Below are positions 7,007 to 14,235 of a DNA stretch of 18,527 nt, one piece after another. A program made the position numbers and the translations under genes. The notes beneath the pieces are model-generated. The model was given only the letters and a program-made list of their open reading frames with translations, made no database searches and was not told the DNA's origin. Origin of the DNA: Alphaproteobacteria bacterium. GTDB lineage: Bacteria > Pseudomonadota > Alphaproteobacteria > Micavibrionales > UBA2020. Numbering within the stretch: position 1 is the first letter of the stretch; every line of letters starts with the position of its first letter. The stretch is from NCBI GenBank assembly GCA_020853455.1, contig JADYYV010000064.1, positions 1-18,527 of the forward strand. Reading direction: 5' to 3'.

Positions 7007-7024
7007 CCCCAGCGGGTAACAGTT

Positions 7025-7816
7025 ATGTCAAATATGAACGGCAGCGGAAACCACCAGAATGACGGGGAAAACGACCCGAAAATCGCCCGTTTCCCCACCC
7101 CGGCCGAACGTGCCGAGATTGAACGCATGAAAAAGGGGATGGAGGAAGCGCGCCGCAAGGCCGATGCGCCCGCATCCGAACCTATTTTCAACGTGCCGCC
7201 CGCGACCAAATACCTGTCCGGCCTGCTGATCCTGATTCATGTCGTCATGGAATTCCTGCCGCTGCCGCTCAAGGAAAAGGTGCTGCAATTCGGCGCGTTC
7301 CTGCCGCAGCTGTACTTCACCGACATGCCGCTCGGCGATCTCGACCGTATCGCGGCTGTCGTGGGGCCTTTCGGCCATATGCTGCTGCATGGCGGCTGGC
7401 TGCACCTTGCCATGAACGTCTTTACGCTGATGGCGTTTGGCGCCGGCCTCGAAAAAGAAATCGGCGGGAAAAAATTCCTGCTGCTGTTCGTGGTGACGGG
7501 GCTGGCGGGGGCGTTCACGCATCTTGCCTATATCGCATGGTTTCACCCGAATGATTTGTCGCCGCTGGTCGGCGCGTCGGGCGGCATCAGCGGGTTGTTC
7601 GGCGGCGTTTTGATGATGGCGCATGGGCGCGGGCTGATGGGCGAGGGGTACAGCAAACTGCTGCCCTTTATCTGCATCTGGATTTTGATTTCGCTGTTCT
7701 TCGGCATCTTCGGCATGCCGGGCACGGGGGCGGCGATCGCATGGACGACGCATATCGGCGGATTTATCGCGGGCCTGCTGCTGTATCGCCCGATCGCAAA
7801 GATGAACATGCGATAA
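7025..7816 (+). CDS. Rhomboid family intramembrane serine protease
   Basis: This 263-residue protein has a hydrophilic, charged N-terminal region of about 60 residues followed by about six membrane segments. The catalytic Ser is S186 in 'LVGASGGISG' and the catalytic His is H243 in 'THIGGFIAG'. The conserved H-x3-H and Asn of the family are seen in 'HMLLHGGWLHLAMN' (118-131). Rhomboids cut transmembrane substrates inside the membrane. The start at 7025 has no good Shine-Dalgarno sequence (AAAGG is about 22 bases away); the frame opens earlier, but that part has no family match and overlaps the promoter region. It is divergent from the aminotransferase gene. The substrate is unknown; no partner gene is obvious nearby. 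Confidence 0.92.
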   Translation: MSNMNGSGNHQNDGENDPKIARFPTPAERAEIERMKKGMEEARRKADAPASEPIFNVPPATKYLSGLLILIHVVMEFLPLPLKEKVLQFGAFLPQLYFTDMPLGDLDRIAAVVGPFGHMLLHGGWLHLAMNVFTLMAFGAGLEKEIGGKKFLLLFVVTGLAGAFTHLAYIAWFHPNDLSPLVGASGGISGLFGGVLMMAHGRGLMGEGYSKLLPFICIWILISLFFGIFGMPGTGAAIAWTTHIGGFIAGLLLYRPIAKMNMR

Positions 7817-7905
7817 CATTGTGCGGCGCTGCGCATGATGCCACCAGATTTTGTGTCACGATTCTATTCATGCTTTTCTTCGCAATAAAATTTTGCCGAT
7901 AGCCC

Positions 7906-7933
7906 CTTGAGTGCAGCATCGCATCGCTATAAA
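7906..7933 (+). promoter_or_regulatory. Candidate promoter for the 54-aa gene
   Basis: CTTGAG (7906-7911), 16 bases and TATAAA (7928-7933) lie upstream of the small gene. The predicted start near 7940 leaves a leader of about 25 bases that contains the AGGGGAG ribosome-binding site. Confidence 0.45.
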
Positions 7934-7964
7934 TTCGCGCTCGGAGTTTAGGGGAGTTTTTTAC

Positions 7965-8129
7965 ATGAGACAGATGCCAACCAATCCCGCCACCATCGCG
8001 GTGCTGGAACAATTGCAGGAACAGATGCGCGACGTCTGCCACCCGCATCACTACGACGAATTCGACCGCGTGACGACCGAACGCGGCTTCACGAAAATCA
8101 CCATTCCGAAAACGAAGACGGCGGCGTGA
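7965..8129 (+). CDS. Small hypothetical protein (54 aa)
   Basis: The ATG at 7965 is preceded by a strong ribosome-binding site (AGGGGAG in the T-rich leader) and a plausible promoter, which is why this start is chosen over the longer open frame from 7911. The product has a predicted amphipathic helix ('AVLEQLQEQMRDVC'), a 'HPHHYDEFDRV' segment rich in His and acidic residues, and a short basic end. It has no membrane segment or signal peptide. No family is recognised. The gene stands alone between the rhomboid gene and a palindromic repeat unit that follows its stop almost directly and could form its transcript's 3' end. Confidence 0.65.
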   Translation: MRQMPTNPATIAVLEQLQEQMRDVCHPHHYDEFDRVTTERGFTKITIPKTKTAA

Positions 8130-8137
8130 CCCCTTCT

Positions 8138-8277
8138 CCTTCTCCCCCGCTTGCGGCGGGAGAAGGCCGGGATGAGGGGGCGGTGAAGAAAGAGCAGCAC
8201 ATGCGCTTTGCGACGATGCCCACCCCCTCACCCTGACCCTCTCCCGCCACGCGGCAATCGCCGCGCGGGTGAGAGGG
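8138..8277. repeat. Palindromic repeat unit (CCCTCTCCC/CCTTCTCCC type)
   Basis: Two hairpins flank a short spacer. The first has arms CCTTCTCCC and GGGAGAAGG (8138-8166); the second has CCCTCTCCC-type arms closing on GAGAGGG (8237-8277). A further inverted pair (GATGAGGGGGCGGTG at about 8170 with CACCCCCTCACCC at 8221-8233) lies between them. This resembles the dispersed 'CCCTCACCCT..CCCTCTCCC' intergenic palindromes seen in many proteobacteria. It fills the gap between the 54-aa gene and the convergent hemY, and differs in sequence from the GAAG-loop repeat family. Confidence 0.65.
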
Positions 8278-8288
8278 AAAAGAAGGCG

Positions 8289-9632
8289 TCACGACGGCGG
8301 CGAAATCAGCCCGCCCTCTGGCAGCGCAAACCGTGCGGGCGTGGCATGCACATCAAGGCTGGGGGTGATCCAGCCGATGCGGTCGAACGCGCCGCAGCGG
8401 GGGCAGAGCGCTTCCCATTCATTGGCCGCATGGCCACAGGCGTTGCACACCCAGCGCGCATCGGGCGCGGCATCCGATGCCAGCTCCAGCCATTCGCGGG
8501 CGGCGGCTTCGTTGCCCGATTCCTCGCGCTCGAGGCGCGCCAGCATCTTGTAATCCATCGCCTTCAGCAGCAATTCGCGCGCCTCTTTCCACATGCGGGC
8601 CTGTATGGCGGCGGCGCCTAGTGCGCGGTTGCTGTCGCGGTGCTGCGGGTCAATATCGGTCAGTTGTTTCATCCAGTCGTAATATTCGCGGCCTGCGTCG
8701 TAAATCGACTTCGTCTTTTTCGGCGCGGGCATATAGGTCATCCAGAGCGTCGCGAGCGCCGGATGCGGGTTGACCGCCCATGCGTTCTGGATCGTTTTCA
8801 TGGCCGATCGTTTCGTGCCGGCCTGATCGTAAAGCTTCGCCAGCAGTAATGCCGCGGGCACGAAACCGGCGTTCAGGTTCACCACGCTTTCGCAATACCG
8901 CGCCGCCGTCGGCCCGCCGGTTTCCATCGCCAGCGCCGTCCAGATCGCCTGACGGTGGCGGCTGCCTTCGTCGCGCGAATAGATGCCGAGCTTTTCGGCG
9001 CGCTTGAGCGTCTTTTCCGCCTTCACCCAGTCACGATTTCTGGTTTCAAGGTCGAACAGCGTGCGCAGCACCCAGACGCGCTTGGGTTGCAGCTGGTCGG
9101 CGCGCCTTGCCAGCGTCAGCGCCTCGCGGTAATCGCCCGCGGCCAGCGTTTCGTTCAAAAGGCCGCGCACGCCGAAAAACGCGGCGCTGTCATCTTCCAG
9201 CAAATTCACGAATTCGCGGCGCGCCTTGGGCGCATTGCCGTTCAACAGCGCGGTCTGCGCGGTCAGCAGGCGCGTCAGCGGCGTGCCGGGGATCATCTGT
9301 TCGGCGCGCCTGGCGGCTTTTTCCGCGGCCTGCGCGTCGCCGGCAGCAATCGCCACCAGGCCTTCGGTCACGGCGCGATAACCCTTCTCACGGTCGGCGG
9401 CGACGCGATACCGGCGGAATGCCAGCGGCACGGTCACAAAGGCGCGCCAGACGCGGTAGATGCCGGTCCACAGCAAAATAATCAGCGCAAGCGCGATCAC
9501 CAGCACCGATGCCGTCGTTTCGATCAGGTATCCGCGCCAGACGATTTCGACATGCCCCGGCGACTGCACCAGCCAGACGGCAAGCGCGGTAACGGCCGAA
9601 ACCTTCAATAGAAACCATATGGCACGGAGCAT
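8289..9632 (-). CDS. hemY: HemY-like inner-membrane TPR protein with C-terminal zinc ribbon
   Basis: This 447-residue protein begins with two membrane segments (about 1-24 and 39-62), the HemY N-terminal layout, followed by TPR-like helical repeats through most of the protein. Near the end a zinc-ribbon pattern C396-x2-C399-x10-C410-x2-C413 ('CNACG...CPRCG') is visible. HemY in this sense is the tetrapyrrole-operon membrane protein, not protoporphyrinogen oxidase; its biochemical role is poorly defined. The start ATG at 9632 has AAGGA seven bases upstream, overlapping the stop of the HemD-Mic60 gene ten bases away, so the two are co-translated. The gene order mic60-hemY is typical of alphaproteobacteria. 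Confidence 0.88.
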   Translation of the reverse strand: MLRAIWFLLKVSAVTALAVWLVQSPGHVEIVWRGYLIETTASVLVIALALIILLWTGIYRVWRAFVTVPLAFRRYRVAADREKGYRAVTEGLVAIAAGDAQAAEKAARRAEQMIPGTPLTRLLTAQTALLNGNAPKARREFVNLLEDDSAAFFGVRGLLNETLAAGDYREALTLARRADQLQPKRVWVLRTLFDLETRNRDWVKAEKTLKRAEKLGIYSRDEGSRHRQAIWTALAMETGGPTAARYCESVVNLNAGFVPAALLLAKLYDQAGTKRSAMKTIQNAWAVNPHPALATLWMTYMPAPKKTKSIYDAGREYYDWMKQLTDIDPQHRDSNRALGAAAIQARMWKEARELLLKAMDYKMLARLEREESGNEAAAREWLELASDAAPDARWVCNACGHAANEWEALCPRCGAFDRIGWITPSLDVHATPARFALPEGGLISPPS

Positions 9633-9642
9633 CGATTATTCC

Positions 9643-12114
9643 TTATTCGCCGCCGAACATGCCGCCGCCGCTATCGCCGCCGCTGACACCCGGCGCAAAG
9701 CCGTTATTGCCAAGCGGGATCGCGCCGCTGCCGCCATACCCGCCGATTCCGCCGATGCCCAGCGCATCGCCAAGGCCTTCCAGCCCCGGCACCATGCCCG
9801 TCACGTCGCTCGCGAGGCCCTGCAAACCTTCAAGGCTCATATTCGACGGGTCCTGCAGGCGCGACAAAATCGTTTCCAGCAATTGCGCCGATGCGTCATC
9901 GGCCAGCACGTTGCCGGCGGCGTGTTCCATGAACGGCGCGGCGGCGGCGGCGGGCGCGCCCTCCAGCGACTGCAATTCCTGCATCGCGCCGCGCACGTCG
10001 TTGTTGTTCAGCTTCAGCTGCGCGCGCGCGACCACGGCATCGACGCTCGATCCCTGCACATCGTCGATCTTGCGCACCTTGACCAGTTTCGACAGGCGGC
10101 GGATCGCTTCTTCCTGCACGCTCGCGTCCTGCCCCTGCAGTTTCGCCATTACGATGTCCGATGCGAGGCCCTTGAATTCCGTCTGCAGCTGCTGGCGGTT
10201 CAAAACGCCGCTCTTGGCATAGGGGGACAGCCGTTTCAGCGATTCAACCATCGCCGGGTCTTCGCCCGCGAATTTCTGCATCAGCAGCAAATCCTGCTCG
10301 AACGACTGGTTGGTGTTGATGTTGTTGCGGAATTCGTTCAGGCCGAGCAGCAACGCCGCCGCGCCCAGATCCTTCGCGCTTACGCCGCCCATCAGCTTGT
10401 TCAGCGTCGGGTCGCTCAGCCGCGCCTTCGCAATCGCGGCATTCAGCGAATCCCGGTCGGTCGGCGAACCCGCCAGCACGCCTTGCAGGTTGTTCATCGC
10501 GCGGCCGGTTTCTTTGCGCCCCGCATCGGTCTTGTTCATGCCGTTCAGGTTCGCCAGCATGTTCAGGAAGCCCGCGATATTGCGCCCGACCTCCGTGTTG
10601 CCCGCAACGGCGGTCACGGTTTTCGCGGCGGTGGTGGCGGTCGTCGATACGGCCTGCGCCGCGCCGCCCACGGCGGTCACGGCTTCTTCCACCTGCCCGA
10701 TGCGGTCGTTGAGTTTCTGGCCAAACGAGCGTTGTTCTTCCTGCGCGGCCTTTTGCTGCGCGATGCGTTCTTTTTGCAGCTGCAGGATGCGGCCGTTCAG
10801 CTCGTCCATTTTCGCCTGCATCTGCGTGATTTCGTCGGATTTGCTTTTCCACATGAAAAGCTCGGGCGCCAGCAGCAGCCCCGCGCCGTACAGCGCGCAG
10901 ATGGTAAACAGCGACCCCATCACCATCGACCGGTTCAGGAAGCGCCATTTTTCGGCGCGCAGGCGCTGTTCCTGCCGTTCCTGGAACGCGCGGCGGTCGA
11001 GCGTGGAGCGGCGGTCGGGGCCGGCATAGGAATCGTTGCGGATATTGCCGTGGTTGTCGGGGCTGGTATGGCGCTGGCGGCGGTCCTCGCCCCGGCGGCG
11101 TTCGCGCTGCGCCTGCACGGTTTCCGACGGTTTCTGGGCGGGTTTTGGCGTGCCGTTGTCGGTCATCGCGGTGTTTCCTTCCTTGTTCCACAGGCGGGCG
11201 GGGTCGATGCCGTTGTCGCGCGCGGCCTTTACCACGGCATCAATGCGCGCTTCGGGCACCGTGCCGCGTTCTTTCCAGCCCTGCACGGTTGACGGCGTGA
11301 TGTCCAGCTTGCCGGCCAGCGGGCGGATGCCGCCGAAGGCCTCGATCACCGTATCCGCCTGCATGGCAGGCGCGTTGCTTGCGTCCTTGTCGCGCAGCAG
11401 GTCCATGATGGATTCCAGCTGCGGCGAAGCCGCGATGCGCATGACGCGCCACGGCAGGGGCTTCGCCGCCTCCGCCACGCGGTCCGACAGGCAGATGACT
11501 TCGACGCCGGTGGTGCTGCCCGTAAGCGCGGGGTCCTGCTGCACCAGCTTCACGAAGTTTTCCGCCGTGCGGGCGGAGAGCAGCGTGACGGTCGTGATCT
11601 CGTTGTTCTTCAGCGCCTGCACCGTTTCGGCGGGCAGCTTGTCGACGAATTTCGCCTTATAGACCGGCACGCGTTCCACATACACGCCGATATCCTGCAG
11701 CGCGGATCCGAAATCCTCCGCCGTGTCCTCGCCGCAGACATGCAGCATGTTTTTCAGCTTCAGGCTGTCTTTTTCCGCCGCGACCAGTTCCTGCAGCGCG
11801 GCCGCGTCGCCCTGCGCGGAATAGACGCGCTGGAATCCGGCGGCTTCGGCGGTCATTGCGGTTGCGTCGCCGACCGCGAAAATGGGGATATAACGCTCGG
11901 TAAAGCTGCGCGCGAAAATATTCACGCCCTGCGCCGAGGTAAAGATAAAGCCGTTATATTTTGCGATGTCGCCGATATGGTGGTCGAGTTCGACATATTC
12001 GGTCATCGGGGCGATCAGCGCGCCAAAGCCTTCGCGCTTCAACCGGTCGGCGAAATCACCCGCCGCCGGCTGCGGACGCGTGACAAGAATGCGGCGTGTT
12101 CTGGTATCGGCCAC
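9643..12114 (-). CDS. hemD: HemD-HTH-Mic60 fusion: uroporphyrinogen-III synthase plus mitofilin-like membrane protein
   Basis: One continuous frame of 823 residues. Residues 1 to about 245 fit uroporphyrinogen-III synthase ('RILVTRPQPAAGDFADRL', 'NGFIFTSAQGVNIFA', 'VGDATAMTAEAAGF', 'TVTLLSARTAENF'), which closes hydroxymethylbilane into uroporphyrinogen III. Residues about 255-309 are a helix-turn-helix ('FGGIRPLAGKLDITPSTVQG', 'WKERGTVPEARI'). From 317 comes a basic linker, a membrane segment (about 396-417), a coiled coil (about 424-477) and a mitofilin-like C-terminal domain (about 672-731, 'RRLSKLVKVRKIDDVQG', 'KLNNNDVRGAMQELQSLEG'), ending in a Gly-rich tail. The start is GTG at 12114 with AGGGGA ten bases upstream. 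A strong internal start at 11166 could yield a separate 507-residue Mic60. In alphaproteobacteria these are normally adjacent genes. Confidence 0.88.
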   Translation of the reverse strand: MADTRTRRILVTRPQPAAGDFADRLKREGFGALIAPMTEYVELDHHIGDIAKYNGFIFTSAQGVNIFARSFTERYIPIFAVGDATAMTAEAAGFQRVYSAQGDAAALQELVAAEKDSLKLKNMLHVCGEDTAEDFGSALQDIGVYVERVPVYKAKFVDKLPAETVQALKNNEITTVTLLSARTAENFVKLVQQDPALTGSTTGVEVICLSDRVAEAAKPLPWRVMRIAASPQLESIMDLLRDKDASNAPAMQADTVIEAFGGIRPLAGKLDITPSTVQGWKERGTVPEARIDAVVKAARDNGIDPARLWNKEGNTAMTDNGTPKPAQKPSETVQAQRERRRGEDRRQRHTSPDNHGNIRNDSYAGPDRRSTLDRRAFQERQEQRLRAEKWRFLNRSMVMGSLFTICALYGAGLLLAPELFMWKSKSDEITQMQAKMDELNGRILQLQKERIAQQKAAQEEQRSFGQKLNDRIGQVEEAVTAVGGAAQAVSTTATTAAKTVTAVAGNTEVGRNIAGFLNMLANLNGMNKTDAGRKETGRAMNNLQGVLAGSPTDRDSLNAAIAKARLSDPTLNKLMGGVSAKDLGAAALLLGLNEFRNNINTNQSFEQDLLLMQKFAGEDPAMVESLKRLSPYAKSGVLNRQQLQTEFKGLASDIVMAKLQGQDASVQEEAIRRLSKLVKVRKIDDVQGSSVDAVVARAQLKLNNNDVRGAMQELQSLEGAPAAAAAPFMEHAAGNVLADDASAQLLETILSRLQDPSNMSLEGLQGLASDVTGMVPGLEGLGDALGIGGIGGYGGSGAIPLGNNGFAPGVSGGDSGGGMFGGE
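11164..11184 (-). promoter_or_regulatory. Internal ribosome-binding site and ATG for a stand-alone Mic60
   Basis: On the minus strand AAGGAAGG (11184-11177) precedes an in-frame ATG (11166-11164, codon 317 of the fusion). Counting from the inner AGGAA the spacing is about eight bases. This is the best ribosome-binding site in the operon and sits exactly between the HTH domain and the Mic60 part. Confidence 0.6.
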
Positions 12115-12254
12115 GGCTTAAAATCCCCTTTAACTTATCCCCTTGTTATCATGACGATCATAGACCGCGATGGTCAACAATTCCTTGATAGAACGCGCCA
12201 ATCTGCAAAGTGTGACGCGGGCAGGGGGCAATTCGTTGATTATACCCCAAAATT

Positions 12255-12938
12255 ATGGTAAAAATAGTTATCCCTTCAGTCCAAAAGGCGCAGCTGGTGA
12301 AAGACGATCTGGTCCGTGAAATTCATGGGGTTCTTGACGCCTATATCGAAAAGGCGAATTACGTCTATTGCCACAAAGATACCGTCTGCCATGTGCTGTT
12401 GTCCTGCGAGGGCAGCACCGAATTCCGCACCACCTATCCGCGCCCGCATTTCCACCAGCCGCCGGTCGATCTGGAGCGTGAACACGGGTTCAGGGGCATC
12501 GCCGGCAATTACAAACTGCCCGAAGGGCTGAAGGCATCCGAATTGCAGGGTTACGGCGAAATCCTGCGCCACGCCGCGCAGGCGGGCGAGTTGTCGGTCG
12601 AGGCGATGAACGAGAAGTTTGACGAGGTGCTGCTGTCGCTCGCCGCCCGCAACCCGCAGCTGGCGAAACTCGACCCCGGAAGCGACTGGCTGGGGCGTTA
12701 TAATATCGTGCTGGGCGTCGCCAGCGATTTCAACGTGAAGGATATCCAGTTCTTCCTCGACACCTTCCCCGATATCGCGCCCAAGGGCGATCAGGGGCAG
12801 TACACCAAATTGTGGGAAAATATCCGCGGCCTGCCGCTCGTCTGGATGCCCGCACCCGATACGCTGATCAGCATCGCAACACAGATGCAGGGCAAAGTGA
12901 TCGAACAGAAACAGCTGCCGAAATGGAATGCGGGCTGA
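12255..12938 (+). CDS. Hypothetical protein (227 aa) between hemD-mic60 and hemC
   Basis: A soluble 227-residue protein of mixed alpha/beta character with no signal peptide or membrane segment; not recognised. Notable segments are 'YVYCHKDTVCHVLLSC' (three Cys, two His), 'YPRPHFHQPP' and a C-terminal 'GLPLVWMPAPDTLI'. The ATG has no Shine-Dalgarno sequence; TATACC lies eight bases before it, so a leaderless transcript is possible though no good -35 is seen. Codon use looks like its neighbours. It is transcribed opposite to hemD-mic60 and converges on hemC, with the 95-bp repeat in between. In the usual alphaproteobacterial order nothing separates hemC from hemD, so this gene appears to be an insertion into the block (inference). 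Confidence 0.8.
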   Translation: MVKIVIPSVQKAQLVKDDLVREIHGVLDAYIEKANYVYCHKDTVCHVLLSCEGSTEFRTTYPRPHFHQPPVDLEREHGFRGIAGNYKLPEGLKASELQGYGEILRHAAQAGELSVEAMNEKFDEVLLSLAARNPQLAKLDPGSDWLGRYNIVLGVASDFNVKDIQFFLDTFPDIAPKGDQGQYTKLWENIRGLPLVWMPAPDTLISIATQMQGKVIEQKQLPKWNAG

Positions 12939-12964
12939 GTTCAATCCGGAATTTTAAACTAACT

Positions 12965-13059
12965 CCACCCCGCCGAAGGGCGGGGTCTGGTGCGGCGAAG
13001 CCGCCTTTATAAATACTCGCCTGAAGGCGAGGGCCGGACCCCGCCCTTCGGCGGGGTGG
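12965..13059. repeat. 95-bp palindromic element with perfect 23-bp terminal inverted repeats
   Basis: The 23 bases at 12965-12987 are the exact reverse complement of 13037-13059. Each end is itself a hairpin (ACCCCGCC, loop GAAG, GGCGGGGT, or its complement). Between them are two more hairpins, GCGGC-GAA-GCCGC and CTCGCC-TGAA-GGCGAG, separated by TTTATAAA. The layout is a four-hairpin cloverleaf like REP/BIME or MITE elements. It fills the gap between the convergent 227-aa gene and hemC. It has no coding capacity. Confidence 0.9.
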
Positions 13060-13067
13060 CAATGTTC

Positions 13068-13997
13068 CTATGCTTTCCCCTGCTGCTTCAAAATATCCCT
13101 GCCCGCCGCTTCGCCCAGCGTTTTCGCTTCGCCCGGGTTTGTCACATTCATCAGGTACGATACGCGCCATACATTTTTGCCGTCTTCGGATGCGGCCAGC
13201 GCCTCGAATTTCGCGCGGCCCTGCGGGTCGGTTTCGTGCAGCAATGCCGCCAGCGGGGTTTTGCATGATCCGTCCATCGTCGCCAAGAACGCACGCTCCG
13301 CCGTCACGCGCAATTCGGTTTTGTAGCAATGGACTTTTTCCAGCAGCGCCTGTGTTTCGCGGTCGCTGCTCCGCACCTCGATACCCACCGCGCCCTGCGC
13401 GACGGCGGGCAGCATTTCATCGGTCGATAAATAATGCTGGATCAGGCTTTCCTGCCCCAGACGTTTCAATCCGGCGGCGGCCAGCAGCGTCGCATCGACA
13501 ACGCCTTCCTCCAGCTTCTTCAGCCGTGTGCCCACATTGCCGCGGAAGGTGACGACTTTCAAATCGGGGCGCTGCGCCAGCACCAATGCCTGACGGCGCA
13601 GGCTCGATGTGCCCACCACCGCGCCCGGCGGCAGTTCGGCGATCGATTTTGCCTTCAGCGAAAAAAACGCGTCGCGCACATCTTCGCGCGGCAGCAGGCA
13701 GGGGATGCTCAGGCCGTCGGGCAGCTGCGTCGGCATGTCCTTCATCGAATGTACGGCGCAATCAATTTCGCCCGCGATCAGCGCGTCTTCGATTTCTTTC
13801 GTGAACAGCCCCTTGCCGCCGACTTCCGATAACGGGCGGTCCTGAATACGGTCGCCGGAGGTGACGATCTTGACGATCTCCACCGCGCCGTCGGCTTTCA
13901 AATGCGGGTGTTTCGCCTGCAAGGCGGCGATCAGCAGATGGGTCTGGGCAAGGGCGAGGGGGCTGCCCCGCGTGCCGATTTTCAATGTGGCTTTCAT
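13068..13997 (-). CDS. hemC: Porphobilinogen deaminase (hydroxymethylbilane synthase)
   Basis: This 309-residue enzyme joins four porphobilinogen molecules into hydroxymethylbilane, the substrate of HemD. Signature segments are present in order: 'IGTRGSPLALAQ' (7-18), 'LSEVGGKGLFTKEIEDAL' (56-73), 'HSMKDMPT' with catalytic Asp87 (83-90), 'VGTSSLRRQA' (128-137), 'MLPAVAQGAVGIEVR' (195-209) and Cys245 in 'DGSCKTP', which carries the dipyrromethane cofactor. The start ATG at 13997 is chosen because homology begins there and a promoter (TTGATT, 17 bases, TATAAC) ends seven bases before it; there is no Shine-Dalgarno sequence. The longer frame to 14033 would start inside the -35. It lies opposite to the SPFH-tsaD side, as hemC and tsaD usually diverge in this class. 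Confidence 0.96.
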   Translation of the reverse strand: MKATLKIGTRGSPLALAQTHLLIAALQAKHPHLKADGAVEIVKIVTSGDRIQDRPLSEVGGKGLFTKEIEDALIAGEIDCAVHSMKDMPTQLPDGLSIPCLLPREDVRDAFFSLKAKSIAELPPGAVVGTSSLRRQALVLAQRPDLKVVTFRGNVGTRLKKLEEGVVDATLLAAAGLKRLGQESLIQHYLSTDEMLPAVAQGAVGIEVRSSDRETQALLEKVHCYKTELRVTAERAFLATMDGSCKTPLAALLHETDPQGRAKFEALAASEDGKNVWRVSYLMNVTNPGEAKTLGEAAGRDILKQQGKA

Positions 13998-14004
13998 AGG
14001 GGCA

Positions 14005-14033
14005 GTTATAGGGCGATTGGGGGCTCGAATCAA
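14005..14033 (-). promoter_or_regulatory. hemC promoter, leaderless geometry
   Basis: On the minus strand TTGATT (14033-14028), 17 bases and TATAAC (14010-14005) form a good sigma70-like promoter. Only seven bases separate the -10 from the hemC ATG at 13997, so transcription would begin at or next to the A of ATG. No Shine-Dalgarno sequence is present. Confidence 0.6.
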
Positions 14034-14060
14034 ATTCGTTAAGCCACCGCGTAATAAAAT

Positions 14061-14079
14061 TATACTCAGCTGGAGTATA
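14061..14079. promoter_or_regulatory. Palindromic operator candidate upstream of hemC
   Basis: TATACTC and GAGTATA are perfect inverted arms around AGCTG. On the minus strand the left arm overlaps a second possible hemC -10, TATAAT (14064-14059), so a bound dimer could block a longer hemC transcript. The regulator is unknown. Confidence 0.35.
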
Positions 14080-14205
14080 TTATGGGAATGAAATTAAAAT
14101 AATTCAGATCAACGAAGATTCTCCGTATTTACAAGCATTTCAGAGTGATGCTATCTCACTATCGAAAATAGAAACATCTTCAGGAAAATCGCGACAGAAC
14201 CGAAC

Positions 14206-14235
14206 TTGACGGTTTTGCCGCGCCCAAGGTATGTA
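14206..14235 (+). promoter_or_regulatory. Candidate promoter of the SPFH gene pair
   Basis: TTGACG (14206-14211), 18 bases and TATGTA (14230-14235). The predicted start near 14242 coincides with the first base of an 8/9-matching pair of arms (ATGCACCCC at 14242-14250, GGGGCGCAT at 14293-14301) that encloses a CCTC-ACAT-GAGG hairpin, so the leader of about 108 bases may be folded. Confidence 0.45.

Noticed and set aside
9460..11292. Plus-strand open frame of 610 codons over hemY and hemD-mic60
   Set aside because: Antisense shadow rich in Arg, His and Gln with no family features; the minus-strand genes are well supported.
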